DNA of 64,000 bases from Abelmoschus esculentus (taxonomy: Eukaryota; Streptophyta; Magnoliopsida; Malvales; Malvaceae): contig JAUCBN010000035.1 of assembly GCA_035048815.1 (NCBI GenBank), positions 10,676,501-10,740,500 of the forward strand, read 5' to 3'. Numbering within the stretch: position 1 is the stretch's first letter; the number at the start of each line of letters is the position of its first letter. Positions 34,640 through 47,223 of this stretch are shown here, piece by piece. Position numbers and translations under genes: made by a program. The notes under the pieces were generated by a model. It made no database searches, was not told the DNA's origin, and saw nothing but the letters and a program-made list of their open reading frames with translations.

Positions 34640-37600
34640 ATATCAAATCTTTATGTTATTAATGTGATGATACAAATCATTGATCTCGTACTTGTCAAAT
34701 GCCGAAGTATTATGGACTTTATCCATAATCATGAATGATAAATTAAAGAAAATATAAACAGATTTTCTTTGTGGCGAAAATAATGGCGTTATTTACCCAA
34801 CTCAATTGGATATTGATAATTTTTCCCATAATCCTTGAAGGTAATAATTCACCATTTATTTTCTTTATAAATTCTAAAAGGAATAATTGATCTTTATTTT
34901 ATTTTGTTTACTGTTAATTTATTTATTTATGTTAATTTACTTTTATTTATTATTTATTTATGTTAACTTACTTTATATATTACTTATTTATCTTTTATGT
35001 TAATTTTACTTTTAAAAGAATATGATTACTTATGGAATAAAATATGCAATAATTTGTGGTAATTTATGCTTCGCAGATATTGCAAGTACTCATACAATAT
35101 TTAAGTATACGAAATATTTTCCAATTTAAATACAAGGGAAATATGAGTATTATATCTCAAAGTACTAAAATATCAGTGCTTATCTTTGATCCGATTTGAT
35201 TTTTTTTAATATTTTTCCATTCCCCGAAGTGAATGGTACAAAGCACATATTTTTCATTTCCCGAAGTGAATGAAATAAAGAACGTATTAAAAGGTGAATA
35301 ACAATGCATATTTTTCCTATTTTAAATGCAAGAGAATAATATGAGTACTATATCCGAAAGTACTAATATCACAGAAAGCTCCGACTGAGTAAATATGTTA
35401 TTTGTCAAATGAGACTTTATCTCATATTTACAGTACATTATGTTCGTTGAGCAAATATGTTATTGCTAAATGAGACTTTATCTCATATTTAAAGTGCATT
35501 ATACTCATTAAAGTCGTAAAGAGGCTTATTGAATTTTAAAGATATTTGCAGAAATATATTGAAAATATTAGTCAAGGAGATGCTGACTATCTCAATATTA
35601 CGAGTATAACTCAACGCAATAATAAAATTTTGGCAAAATTACATGCACTGTTATCCATATTGTACTAATAAGAATTAGTACAAATTAAAGCTCATGCTAT
35701 TGTAAACTAGATGTTTACTGATAATTTTATTTGGCATGACCGGCTAGACCATCCCGGTTCAATTATGATGCGAAAATTTGCTGACACTTTCATGTGGTCA
35801 TTTATTGAAGAACTAAGATTTTCTTCATGGTAATATTTCACGTGATACTTGCTATGAAAGCAATTTGATTATTCAATCATCAACATCTAAGGTAGAGTGC
35901 TATTAATTTTCTGGAACGGATACAAGGTGATACATATGGTCTCATACACCTTTCTTAAAGATCATCTAGATATTTTATGATTTTTATCGATGGACCGACT
36001 AGATGGTTATGTGTATCCTTATTATTAACTCGTAACTTGGTGTTTGCGAGGCTACTTGCTCAGTTAATAAAATTACGAATATATTTTCCAGATTATTTTC
36101 TAAAGACAATCAGTCTTGATAATGTTGATGACATATAATTTTATATGTAGTATCACAAATTCGTATCAAGCCAAAAAATGATCATAAGTTCTCCCTATTA
36201 CAAATGGTTTTTGGTCAGGAACCAAATATTTCTCATCTTAGATTTTGTGTGCGATATATGTTCTAATTGTTCCATCACAACGCATAAAGATAAGTTTTCT
36301 TGAGCTTATGATAGGGAATTTATTTACAACACGATTTATTGACATCATTTTAATGAGTCAGTTTACCCAACATTAGGGGGAGAAAACAAATAGCTGGGAA
36401 AAAATAAGTTTGAATGAATTATCATTTTCTCTTTTGATCCACGTACTACACAATATGAACTATAAGTTCAATGGATAATTCATTTAGCAAATCAATTGTC
36501 AGATGGTTTTGCTGACCCTAAAAGAGTAACTAAGTCACGTATACCAGCTATGAATGCTCCAATTAAATTTGATGTCATGGAAGGACAAACTCTAGTTGCT
36601 AATGAGTCTAACTTACGCTTAAAGCGTAGTAGACAAGTAAGTTTCAAAGATAAGAGATCCTCGAAAAAGAAAAGAAGCTATATTTTATGATAGTCTGATC
36701 GAGGAATCAATGATTATGAAAATTTCTAGAAGAGATTAAATAGTCTCCAACAGAGACATTGATATGACTCAGGTACCTGATAATAAAGAGATCTCAATAG
36801 ATTATGTCATGTCTGGTAATAAGTAGAACTGAAATTAAATCGACATCGTTAATATATTTACATGCAATATAGAACTAGAGATTTTATTTGATGATGTGGA
36901 TCATGAATCATTGTCAATCGGGCAATATAAACAAAGAAATGATTGGCCAACAAGAGTTAATTTAGGCGAAACTAAAATCTCTTTTGAAAAGAGAAGTATT
37001 TGGGCCTATAGCCCGTACATTGAAATGTGTAAAGCTCGTGGATATAAACGAGCCTTTGTGAGAAAGAGAAATCAAAAGGGAAAATCATGAGATATAAGCT
37101 CATTTGGTTGCATAAGGATTCTCATAAAGACATGAAATTGATTATAAGGAAAATATATTCCTTGGTGGTGGATGCAACTACTTTTAGATTTTGATCAGTC
37201 TGGAAATAAATAAAGTTACTCGGTTTCTGCCTAATGGATGTTGTTACATCATATTTGAATGGGCCTCTTGACAATAATATTTACATGAAACTTCCGGAAA
37301 GATTTAGATTGTCATAAGCAATTCATTCAAGTTCTCGAGAATATTATTCAATTAGATTGAATATATCATTTTATGGCTTGAAACAATTTAGGCGTATTTG
37401 GTCTGATCGCCTCATTGAATACTTATTAGCATAATGCTATATGAATTATTTCCCTAAGCATTTTATTAAGAGGTTTAGCTCTGAATTTTTATTGTTATGT
37501 ATGTCGATGATTTGAATATCGTTGAGACTCGTGAAGAGATCTCCTCAAATCCTTGTGCATCTATCGATATATAGAAAAATATTGAAAGAGACTTTACATG

Positions 37601-38060
37601 CATAATGCATACCTATTGATCACTCTTATGGTTTTTGCTAGGTCTCTTACTGTAAACAAAGATTTTTTTCGCCTCACAAAAAGGGTAATGATATTCTTGG
37701 TCTAGTGCACAATATACACATTATTTGATCTGGAAGCATCATATCTTAGCTAGTCTAGAAATATTATTTAAGTGATACGAGATCATTACCTTTAAATAAT
37801 TGTTATGCATGAGGCAAAGCCGAAATATGTGTTTGGCTAAACATATCCTGAACATATATGAATGTTTTTCACAAGATAAGATGCAAGCTATCTTGTACAG
37901 AGATAATACAAAATTTATATCTCAAGGTGAATATATCAAATATGATAAAACGAAACATATTTCTTCATGTTTCGTCCCTCATGATTTTTATATGAATAGT
38001 ATTCAATGAATCATTTCAAACAATGATTTGGAAGATTTATCCACTAGTGAATGATCTACT
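34640..38060 (+). pseudogene. Copia gag-pol remnant
   Basis: A zinc-knuckle remnant lies near 34656-34705 (C-x2-CDDTNH-x-SRTC, with stops). At about 35735 the pre-integrase module reads WHDRLDHPGSIMMRKF. Integrase core fragments follow (FMIFIDGPTRWLC near 35960). 36496-36690 is the integrase/RT linker ending in LKRSRQVSFKDKRSSKKKR. 36896-37090 starts RT (QRNDWPTRVN, KRAFVRKRNQKGK). RT continues with MDVVTSYLNGPLDNNIYMKL (37230-37290), YGLKQ and an intact YVDD at 37500-37511. RNase H near 37880-37980 reads YRDNTKFIS and KYDKTKHIS. Dozens of stops make it non-functional. Confidence 0.85.
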
Positions 38061-38340
38061 TCAATATTTTGAAGATTGTATTCAATATTGAATTATGAAG
38101 ATTCAAAGATCTTATATGATATTTTCATGAGGGGGAGTAAATACGCGTTGCACTCTTTTTTCCTTAACCGAGGTTTTGTCCCAATGGTTTTTCTTGGTAA
38201 GGTTTTTAATAAGGCAACATGTTATGCGTATCAAAGATGTGTGTACTCCTTTTCCTTCACTAAGAATTTTTTTCCACGGGGTTTTTATCTTAGTAAGGTT
38301 TTAACGAGGCACATTATCTTCATGGATATCCAAGGGGGAG

Positions 38341-38578
38341 TGTTATGAATATATTTATTCATGGTGGATATCAATATATTAAGTTAAAGTTTAATGGGCT
38401 TTATTATTAGGATTTAATACCCATTGAAATTAGGGTTTCCATCTTATGCCTATAAATATAAACTTTTGAACAAAGCATTATACACAACCCTACTTTAAGA
38501 ATATAATAAAAATTTCTCTCTTTTGTCTCTCATCTTTGTTCTCCTACTTTGTTATTATATTTTACTTTACTCACAACA
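38341..38578 (+). repeat. 3' LTR of the 238-bp-LTR copia
   Basis: Equal length to the 5' LTR; preceded by the polypurine tract (38330-38340) and followed by the TSD copy acttt. Confidence 0.92.
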
Positions 38579-38583
38579 ACTTT

Positions 38584-39262
38584 AATATTTTAAATTTTAT
38601 AAAATTAAAGGTTAGTGTAGTGATAAAATTCCAGTTTAACCATCATAAAAATTCAAAATTTAAATTCAATCTTTAAAAAATTGACTTTATAGTTTAACCG
38701 GTAAGTATTGTTGCATTAGTAAGACATATTATACTTATACGTTTAAACTAGAAGGAACAATCTCTCATTTTAAATATAAACCGTAAAATAAATATACATA
38801 TTACAAATAAATTAAAATAAATTACTCTAACTTTAATGGAGATAATATTTGGTCATCTTAATTTTAGGGTATAAATCGTCTATCCTTTTATCATGTCTAT
38901 ATTGATACCCTACTTTAAGATGATGGATTTAAGATTTAAGGTTCAAAGTTAAGGATTGTGGTTAGAGTTTAGGAAATTAAGTATAAGTTGTTTATTAAAG
39001 TGTATGATTTAGAATGTAAAAATTAGGGTTAAAATTTATAATTTAATTTTTTAATAACTTTTAACGTGAGACATACCATTGAGGACAAAACGGAATATAG
39101 AGTAGGAATCCAAATCCATCCTCCTTTTTGACTAAGTGAGACCAAAATTAGTTGTTTGCAGAATCCCCGCTTTCAAGTGTCACCTCACCCGTCTATTTTT
39201 CTAAGAGATTTTAAACCTAACCTTGATTGTTTTCTTAATTAAATGATCTACTACTTGATTAT
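38584..39262. other. AT-rich spacer
   Basis: No coding signal or repeat structure was recognised. Confidence 0.6.
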
Positions 39263-39620
39263 ATGGATCGTAGCAAAGACCTTATGGTTGCAATGCATCA
39301 GGCTTTGGAAGTGAGTAGAACCGGTCATGGGGCTACGGCGCAGTCGGGGAATGTTCGCGATCACTGGCATCCCCCACCAGGGGATTGGATTAAGGTGAAC
39401 AAGGGTGGTTCTCGGGATTCGGGATCTGGCATGGCAACTTGTGGAGGGGTTCGTCAGGACCATGTTGGCGAGTGGAAGTTGGGATTTTCCAAATTTCTTG
39501 GAGCTTTGCTCGGTTCGTAAATCGGAGTTGAGGGGTGTTTCTCTTGGCTTGATCTTGTGCTGGGAGCTTGGGTATCGTCGGGTTTTAGTGGAAGTCAATA
39601 GGGTCGGTATGACAAAATAG
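39263..39620 (+). pseudogene. RNase H-like (RVT_3-type) fragment, frameshifted
   Basis: The first frame (39263-39520) contains HWHPPPGDWIKVNKGGSRD, matching the W-PPP-GW-K-NVDGA start of plant RNase H-like domains found at the C-terminus of LINE polyproteins and in stand-alone host paralogues. A +1 shift near 39500 leads into RKSELRGVSLGLILCWELG and YRRVLVEVN, matching AELRA---GL-LAWDLG---V-VE-DS. The first catalytic Asp (VDGA) is changed to K-G-G. The end of the domain is missing. It is either a LINE remnant or a broken host paralogue. Confidence 0.75.
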
Positions 39621-42600
39621 AACCAGAAAAGAATGTATTAATCGAAAGATTTTAATCACTTATTCTAAAAGTCGTTGACGATAAAATATTTATATTATTA
39701 TAAAGATGGACTCCTTTTCTATATACTCCTAACATAATTTTTGAATTTCTTTTTTAATAAAAGATACAGAAGATTATGGAAGTAGACAGTAGAGTACTCA
39801 TTTATCGTTGGGATTACAACTTAAGACGCAGAGGTTCTGTTCGTCTGCACATAGTTTTTGTAAAAAGGTAAACCCAACAATGCAGAAGTCTTCTCGACTT
39901 TGCTCAGGAGTGGTGGATGAGAAATGACACTTTTTAGGGTTGAAATTTAATAATGCGTGAACTGCTGAGTTGTATATTAAATGGACTTTCAATACCTTTT
40001 AGTTTTTTCATGTGCATTCTTTTCGTATCTCTCCATCTCTTTACATGCTAAGAAATCAACAACAATGAAACATAAATGTATAAGGAGTGTTATATATATA
40101 TAAAATATTATATATATAATTATTTTGAACGTATTCATAATTTTTTAGAGATTGTTAATCTTTGAGACGAACACGGATTCGAATCAAACTCATTCAAATT
40201 AAACTATAATATTTTAATTTTTTTATTAATAAATAAGTGTTAACCCGGATTATAAATCTCGTGTTAGTTGTACAATTGAAATCATTAGGCCAAACTTAAA
40301 TTTTGTTGTATGAAAAATGGGATCAAATGGGTTATTAAGAGGACAAGATACGTCTTGGTGAGATTCTCTCTCCACATCCTTTCTTCATCTCTTAGCTTCC
40401 TCGTCTCTCTTCATTTTTTCCTCTTAAAATATCTATGTCCATTTTGCTTAAAAGAGTCAAAGTATGTGCTATTTTTTTCCATTTGAGATCCATGAGCTTC
40501 AAAAAAAAAGTGTGTCCCATTAATGAGTTTTTGAAGGATTTGGAGTTTCAAAGAGTTTTACCCATTTCCTTTATTGTAAATTCATAATAAAGTCTTTCCC
40601 TAAATGTTATCTCAAGTCTTATTTCATTTTTCATGTTTGTAAGACAAGAGGAAGTGATTGAGAATTTCTTCCAAGCTTGAATCACAGAGAAAGTGGAAAG
40701 AGTTTTGTGTAAGAACTTAAATTCGAGTTTATTTAGTTAATACATCTATGATTTATATATTTTTCGAAGATTATAAATTAATTGTCTTGCTTGGTTTTAT
40801 GGTCTAAAATTATTTTTGTACTTTTGAGTGGTAAAAACACTCTTAATGATCTAAATTATATAAATAATACGTAAAATGATAATAAATTATCTTAAATAAC
40901 TCTCATAAAATATAAGATCGAACCAAGATATTATCGTGAATAATTTAAATTCTTTGGGAACCATTTTCAAAACTTAGGAAGTAATTTCTAGACTTCTATA
41001 ACATCCATAATTGTATATGTAAGACACTAGTACTCCACATACGAATACTATACATTTCTATGTACTTATCTAAAAGCACCTAATCATTTGCCTCGTCATA
41101 AATACATAGATCCTTTCAAAACCTAAATAAGAGATGTTGGGGGTGTTTTTAGTACACCTAATATAAGAGGAAAGTAACCACCACTTTAACTAAGATGGTA
41201 ATAGTTTTTTTTTTTTTTTTTATCTGAATTACAAGTTAAGTATTTGAATTTTTATTTTAATATAAAAATAAATAACTTTAAATTATTATGTCATGAACAT
41301 GATTTTGGCCAATGATATTTATTAGTATCGTTATTTATAATTATCAAATTATATTTAAATGAAGTTTTTGACAACGTCATTTTTATTTAAGCGTAGAATA
41401 TAAATCTTTCATCTTTTTTAGGTGTTTTAATTTATGTCATCATACTAAAAAAATTAAGTTTAGAGATTAAAATTATGATTTAAGATTAGTATTTATGATT
41501 AGGATGTAGAGAATTGAGAGTAGTGTATATATATTTTTGTAGTTTTAGGATTTATGATTTAAGATTTAGAAATAAAGCTTAAAATTTAATTTTTTTAATG
41601 TTAGAACATAGAAACAGACTGAAAATTTTATTTGTCCTACCTATTTTTTATTATCATATTATAAATATTACAATTCATGATGTCATATATAGTTAATCTA
41701 TAAAATCTCGTTTCACCTAAACAAAACACTCTCAATCTTCTCATAAATAGTTGAATGCAATCCCAACTTTTCTAAGAAAGTAGCATCGTTGATTTTTAAC
41801 AGTTATAGGGATTAAAATATTAAAATTTAAATTTCATTTACATGACATGACACCAAGTAATACATGAATACTTAGTGCAATTCTTGTACCTTTTGTATAC
41901 ATTTTTTTGGTTTTTAAGTATTTTAATTTTTTTTAACGTGACATATAGATAATTAATATTGTATCAACATAAAATACATATAGACTATGACGTGGTCTAT
42001 CATCTCAAAATGATTCAAATTAATTATTTTGTTATAAAAATCTTAAAGAATTTTTTGTAACATTTTTAAAGGTCTCAAAAAATATTAAGAGTTGAATTGG
42101 AAAAAATATATAAATACTGAGAATTAAATTTATCTTTATAAAATAATTTAAACAATAGTATATCCTTAAAATTCACCACCAAACGAATTAGTCATCAAAG
42201 ATATAAACCGAAATAACTTCAAACAAGTTTATCTATTAAACCCTTACCCCAAATATATTTAGACTAAGAACTCACCTATCATATTTATCGAAAGCTAAAA
42301 ACTTTAACTTTAATGTGATACATGTTTTTAATAGTCTTAAGGTCAGTAGAATATATATAATCATTTAATAGTACATAACGCATTTTAATATATAAATATT
42401 AAAATTATTCGTTGACTTTATTTACGAGTCGCCTATTTTAAATAAAGGTTCATCAATCAATTAGTGAACTGGACTGCGTTTGGAGTCTATCCGGTCCAAT
42501 AAAAACACAAAAATCACAAACAGCAAAAGGAAAAACACACAGCCTAGCCCACTAACAACAGTTGATAGGTTTAAGAATCTGATTTAAAAGTTTAAATGTA

Positions 42601-42839
42601 AAGATTTAAAACTAAATATAAAATTAAAATTTAGATATGTTTAATTTTATAATTATATGATTAAATATTTAAATTTTAAATTCTTAAATTAAAAGATTTA
42701 TAAAAAAATTTATTTACGTCACTTATAAATGAAATAATTATCCTATCAAATCTAAATTAATTAATACTCTACTAAAATATCAAAAATTGGTCCTTTCCTT
42801 AATAAGACTAAGCAAATGAACCGGTGTGGAGGAGGAGAA
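39621..42839. other. Long AT-rich intergenic region
   Basis: No frame above about 65 codons and no recognisable element. It holds a (TA)-rich microsatellite (about 40093-40130), poly-T (about 41203-41221), and tandem-like ttagga/ttagagatt motifs near 41460-41590. The last 100 bp is presumably promoter for the bromodomain gene. Confidence 0.6.
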
Positions 42840-42847
42840 TATAAAAG
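42840..42847 (+). promoter_or_regulatory. Putative TATA box of the bromodomain gene
   Basis: TATAAAAG lies 108 bp before the start codon, in a purine-rich context. Position and sequence fit a plant TATA box; this is inference from sequence alone. Confidence 0.5.
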
Positions 42848-42917
42848 GAACCCAATCAAAACGGCGAAGTAGAAGAATCAAAACAAAATTAAAAATAGAA
42901 CCCTAAAAACAAACAAA

Positions 42918-42947
42918 ATGACATTGATGAGGAGGAGGATAATTTGA
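42918..42947 (+). CDS. Upstream ORF of nine codons
   Basis: ATG ACA TTG ATG ... TGA encodes MTLMRRRII and ends seven bases before the main ATG. If the transcript starts at the TATA box, scanning ribosomes would meet this ATG first (context aaaATGa, moderate), so it may dampen translation of the main frame. Whether it is translated is unknown. Confidence 0.4.
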   Translation: MTLMRRRII

Positions 42948-42954
42948 GCGTACC

Positions 42955-45489
42955 ATGGCTACGGAACACCAAACAACCGCGCCACCTTGGGGTACGTTAG
43001 AGGAGCTCCTCCTTGTGTGTGCCGTCAACCGCCACGGAACTAAGAGCTGGGATTCTATCGCCCTAGAACTACAGAGCCGGAGAATCTCCTCTTCTCCCTT
43101 CACTCCACAACTCTGTAGAGACAAGTTTTTTGATCTTAAACGACGCTTCGTTTCCCCAACCAGCGCCGATTCTTCCTCCACTTTGGTTGACCAGCTCCGG
43201 AGGATTCGCGTCGAGGAGCTTCGTCGCGAGGTTCAACAACGTGACGTTTCGATCGTGTAAATAAACGAAACCAAATGACGATTCCTTTTTTTCGAATGAT
43301 TACGTACTTTACCCGCCTTTGTGGTGAGATCTGAGAGGTTGCTTCTTTTTTGTGTGTGATTTACAGGTCGTTGGAATTGAAGGTCAAGAGATTGGTGGAG
43401 GAAAGGGAGAGGAGTTTTAAAGAGGAGACAGATCTGGATGACCGACAGAATATTCAGTCGCCGGACACCGTCGCCGGAACGCCCGCATGCGGTGGTGGCT
43501 CCGGCAATCTCGATGACCGATCATTCAACGAGTCCAACTCCACCAGTCAAAAACCTGAGTTGACCACGTCGGCCACTATTATTGTTAAAGACGAACAAAA
43601 CGACACCGGCGAAGTGGTAGGGGAAAGAAAAGCGCTAGTTATAACAGAGCCGGTCGAACCGATAGGTGAGAACGAGAACGATCCGGTTCGAACCGGAAAA
43701 GTACCGGTTAACGAACGATTCAACGTGGAAGAGCAGGATAATAAGAAGCAGGTGAGTGACGTACAAAGCTCGGCGAGTTTATCGTATCAGAAATGGGGTA
43801 GCGGTAGTAGTAAGGGTGGTTGTAGCAGCCGAGACCGAGAGGAACGCGAGGGAGATGCGGTTTCTCCCGCCAATAAGCGAGCCTCGGTGGTGAAGCCTGA
43901 GTCCATGGTTAGGCTTCTCAGGGACATCCGCTCTCACCGGCTCGGCTCGGCTTTGGACCGCCGCCAACGGAGCCAGGTAATTTTTTAAATATTACATACA
44001 ACGGAATAAGAATTATAATTATTATTTTATTATATAAAATGGAAAAAATACTAAATAATTAAAATAAAATTAAGAATTCATATGCCACGTAACTCTTTAG
44101 AGATTAAATTATCTTATCACAAAATATTGGAGGTTTCCGTAATTTTAGACCAGACTTAAATAGATAATTATATTTCCTTTTTCCTATTAAATTTTAGTTT
44201 TTTATTTTTATTAATTTATTCACCTGCCTATGCTTAGAGGACAATTATTAAATTATAAATACAAAAATGATAATTTTAAAAATTAAATTATAAATATAAA
44301 AACCTAATTTTTTTAGGATCAAATTATAACAAATATATAGATAAAAAATTATTATAAATATTTCTAAAAGTTATAGAAAAAATACGTATTACTAATTTTA
44401 AGTCAAATTAAATATTTTATTCTTAAATTTAAATTTGATCTGATTTTTTTAATAAATGTTTAATCGAATTTATTTTTATTTATAAAATTTTATCTAATCG
44501 GACCGGGTTGAGTAGTATCCCGACCGGGCAGGGAAGAACGCCCATCCCTACCTACGCTCAACATTATAAGTCTGTTTTCTCAGGATTCAGGAAGATACAA
44601 ACACCTGATAAGGCAACCAATGGATCTGCAAAGAATTCAATCCAGGCTTGATAAAGGCGTTTACTCCGATTGCAGCACGATGTTCTTCAGGGACCTCCTC
44701 CTCTTATTCAACAACATCATCGTCTTTCACCAGAAAACCTCCCATGAACGCACTGCTGCTGAACATCTCCGAGCTCTGGTCTTGAAGGAAATGAACCAGG
44801 AGCTCCTAAAACAAACACCTCCTCTATCCGAAACCGATGATCTCTCTAAACCCAACAAGCCTTCTGCTATAATCGCATGTGGCAAACGCACTTCTTCCAA
44901 GGCAGTAACCAAGAATGCTACTGCCAATAAGAGAGCAGATAAAAAAGAAAAGGTTGTTGAAGAGAAAGAGAAACCAAAGGCAAATGACAAGAAGGTTGAG
45001 GCTAGCTCTTTTGCTGATAACAACGTCGGGATAAGGAAGAAAAGGAGTAAAGAAAGAGCGGTTCCGGGTCGTCGGAACTCGTTGAGAACAAGCAGCAAGA
45101 GTGGGGAGACGAATCACGAGTATGGTTTTAACGAGCTTAGCTCACATGACGCGGTGGAGGTGAAGGTGGATGCCAATAAAGAAAACAACAAGGGTAGAAA
45201 GAAACAAGGAGCTGCAAGTTTCTTGAAAAGAATGAAACAGAGTTCACCTAGTGACGTGTCGGAGAACGACGATGATGCTGGTGATGGTGATGATTCAGAG
45301 GATGAAAGTAGAGATGTTAAAGGGAAGGGTAGGGTTGTGGAGAGGGTAACAAGGAGTTGTAGAGGAAGAGGAGGGAGGGCTAAGAGAGGTGTGGGTAGAG
45401 CATCGTCGGAGAGTAGGGAGAAGAGAGTGAAAGATCCTGATGTTGTTTTGGGAGGTAGTGTCAGGGCTAGGAAACGAGGTAGAAGATGA
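42955..45489 (+). CDS. SANT/Myb-like and bromodomain nuclear protein, about 605 aa, three exons
   Basis: Exons are 42955-43256, 43367-43976 and 44584-45489, all with GT-AG borders and consistent phase. Residues about 10-60 form a SANT/Myb-like repeat (PWGTLEELLLVCAVNRHG, KSWDSIALELQSR, CRDKFFDLKRRF). A charged coiled-coil-like stretch follows (about 72-125). Residues about 281-374 form the bromodomain: LLRDIRSHRLGSALDRR, YKHLIRQPMDLQRIQSRLD, FFRDLLLLFNNIIVF, AAEHLRALV. The acetyl-lysine Asn/Tyr region is diverged (FNNIIVFHQ). The C-terminal 200 residues are Lys/Arg-rich with acidic patches and probable nuclear localisation signals (RKKRSK, RARKRGRR). This layout matches the plant DNA-binding bromodomain family (Arabidopsis At2g42150/At3g57980 type, from memory), thought to read acetylated chromatin. 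No defect is visible, making it the only intact host gene here. Confidence 0.9.
43977..44583 (+). other. Intron 2 of the bromodomain gene
   Basis: It is 607 bp, AT-rich, with donor ccag|gtaatt and acceptor ttctcag|gattc. It interrupts the bromodomain between ...RRQRSQ and DSGRYKHL. A short GC-rich block (gaccgggcagggaagaacgc near 44522) stands out and may be a transposon scrap. Confidence 0.85.
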
Positions 45490-47218
45490 AGACTAAGTTG
45501 TACTCTGTATATATTGTGATAGTAAAATAGTTGTGTTTTGTTTTTCCTTGGTCATACTATCTAATTATCTGTTTTTGTTTGTGTTTTTGTGTCCTGGATT
45601 GAATGTAGGTGCTTCTGAGTTTTGTCTCTGTTTGTTTTGAGTTGCTTTTCTTCCTTATAGGTTGCTTTGTTACTTGTTAGTGTCCCTCTGTGTTCTCGAC
45701 ACTCACAGCTGCGGTGGGACTCGAGAGAGCCCTCTTGGTTGTAAGCTACTCCATGATCTATCTTTGGTCCTATTACTTTTGAAAAGTATTTTGGGTTAAG
45801 AAATAAGTATTTATTTAAAAATATTATTCGGGTTAAGCATCCAACCTGTTAAAATATAACAGTCTTCTAGGTTGAATTTGAGACGAAAGAATAGTTGTAT
45901 AAATAAAATATTTTTATATTTTCTGTATTTCTAAATTAAACAACCTAATCATGCATCCAAGTTCTAAGAATTATGGAGTTTATATTTTAAAGTGGTTTGA
46001 GTTTGATATTTTGAATTTTAAACTCTGAGCACAAATTGAATATTCAAGAATTTTAAATTAAATATAAATATTTATTTGACATTGAGATTGAATATTTAAA
46101 ATTTTAATTTTTTATAAATATTTTAGTTTGTTTTATCATTTTGTTGTACTCTGTTTTGCTCGTTCCATCACCCCACACCCTTCCCTGCTCGTTCACGTCC
46201 CTCATCCACCCGCTTCAACAATCCAAATCATGCGCACCATCGTCTTGCCCTGCTCCCCACTACTCTCCGATTTAATTTGATAATCCCCGAGCCCAACTTC
46301 TATAAATAATTTTTTATTATTATATTAATTAAATAAATTAAATATGTTTTTATATTATTTTTTATAAACTATTAAGATGTTATTTTTTAATGACACGTTA
46401 TCAATGTGTTACTTTCTAATAAAAAATAATATTATAATTTTTATAATTGGCGACCCAACAAAATTTACCGTATAATCGTAAGATTATTTATGTATTATTT
46501 GTATATTTTTTACGTTTTTCAAAATATAGTTAAAATAGATAACTAGGAGTGAGTAAAAGTCAACTCGAAAAAATCGAACTTGAAACAAATACTTGACTTG
46601 TTTTAACTAATTCGAAAAAAATTTAAATAAAGTCCGAGTTGTAAAATAAGAATTCGAATAACTCAAAATCTTTAGTAATTAAAGAATTTATTTTTAAGTT
46701 CGAGATAATTCTCTCAGTTTTTTATGATATATTGTAATCACTAATTTTATCCGGAGAAACCCGTTTGTTTTTCAAATTTTATTTATCTTTAATAATGGGC
46801 TTTAGTTAATTTGAACGTTTATGATGAAAAATAAAAAAAATATAATAATGGGTTTATTTTTTAATATTTGTTTAGTTCCTTTTAGTTATAAAAAATATAT
46901 TAAAAAATCAAAAAAAAATTATATACATATATTAAACTAAAAATTTTCCACCAAAAATTACTTATTTCAATTTTGTTTATACTTTAATTTTACTTAGCTT
47001 TCGGTTTTGGTTTTGTTACTAATTATTTTTTATTATTATTACACTTTCTAATTTTGTTAATTACCCTTTTTATATATTTTAATCTTTTATTTTTCTCTTT
47101 ATCATTTTTTTAATATTATATTATTATTATTATACTTATGTTATTTAAAACAAAAATAAAAAAATACTACTTTCTTAATATCTTTATATAAATAATTGTT
47201 TTCTCCCCTTTCGTTTTT
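45490..47218. other. 3'UTR and AT-rich spacer
   Basis: 45490-45800 is moderately complex and probably transcribed 3' sequence. A C-rich stretch occurs at 46160-46260. The remainder is low-complexity AT; no gene is recognised. Confidence 0.6.
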
Positions 47219-47223
47219 ATCTT

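Larger units (their letters stand above)
33058..38578 (+). mobile_element. Complete but decayed Ty1/copia element with 238-bp LTRs
   Basis: The LTRs at 33058-33295 and 38341-38578 are both 238 bp, start TGTTATGAATATATTTATTC and end CTCACAACA/TTCACAACA. A perfect 5-bp TSD, acttt, lies at 33053-33057 and 38579-38583. The polypurine tract ccaagggggag directly precedes the 3' LTR. The region after the 5' LTR (cgtaatcagcacgag) is the likely primer-binding zone and is not the common TGGTATCAGAGC. Coding order on plus is gag zinc knuckle, pre-integrase, integrase, RT, RNase H, the copia order. The whole frame is full of stops. Confidence 0.92.

Noticed and set aside
44727..45117. Minus-strand frames of 123 and 97 codons
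   Set aside because: Antisense shadows of exon 3 of the bromodomain gene; its Lys-rich codons give Phe/Leu-rich antisense frames.
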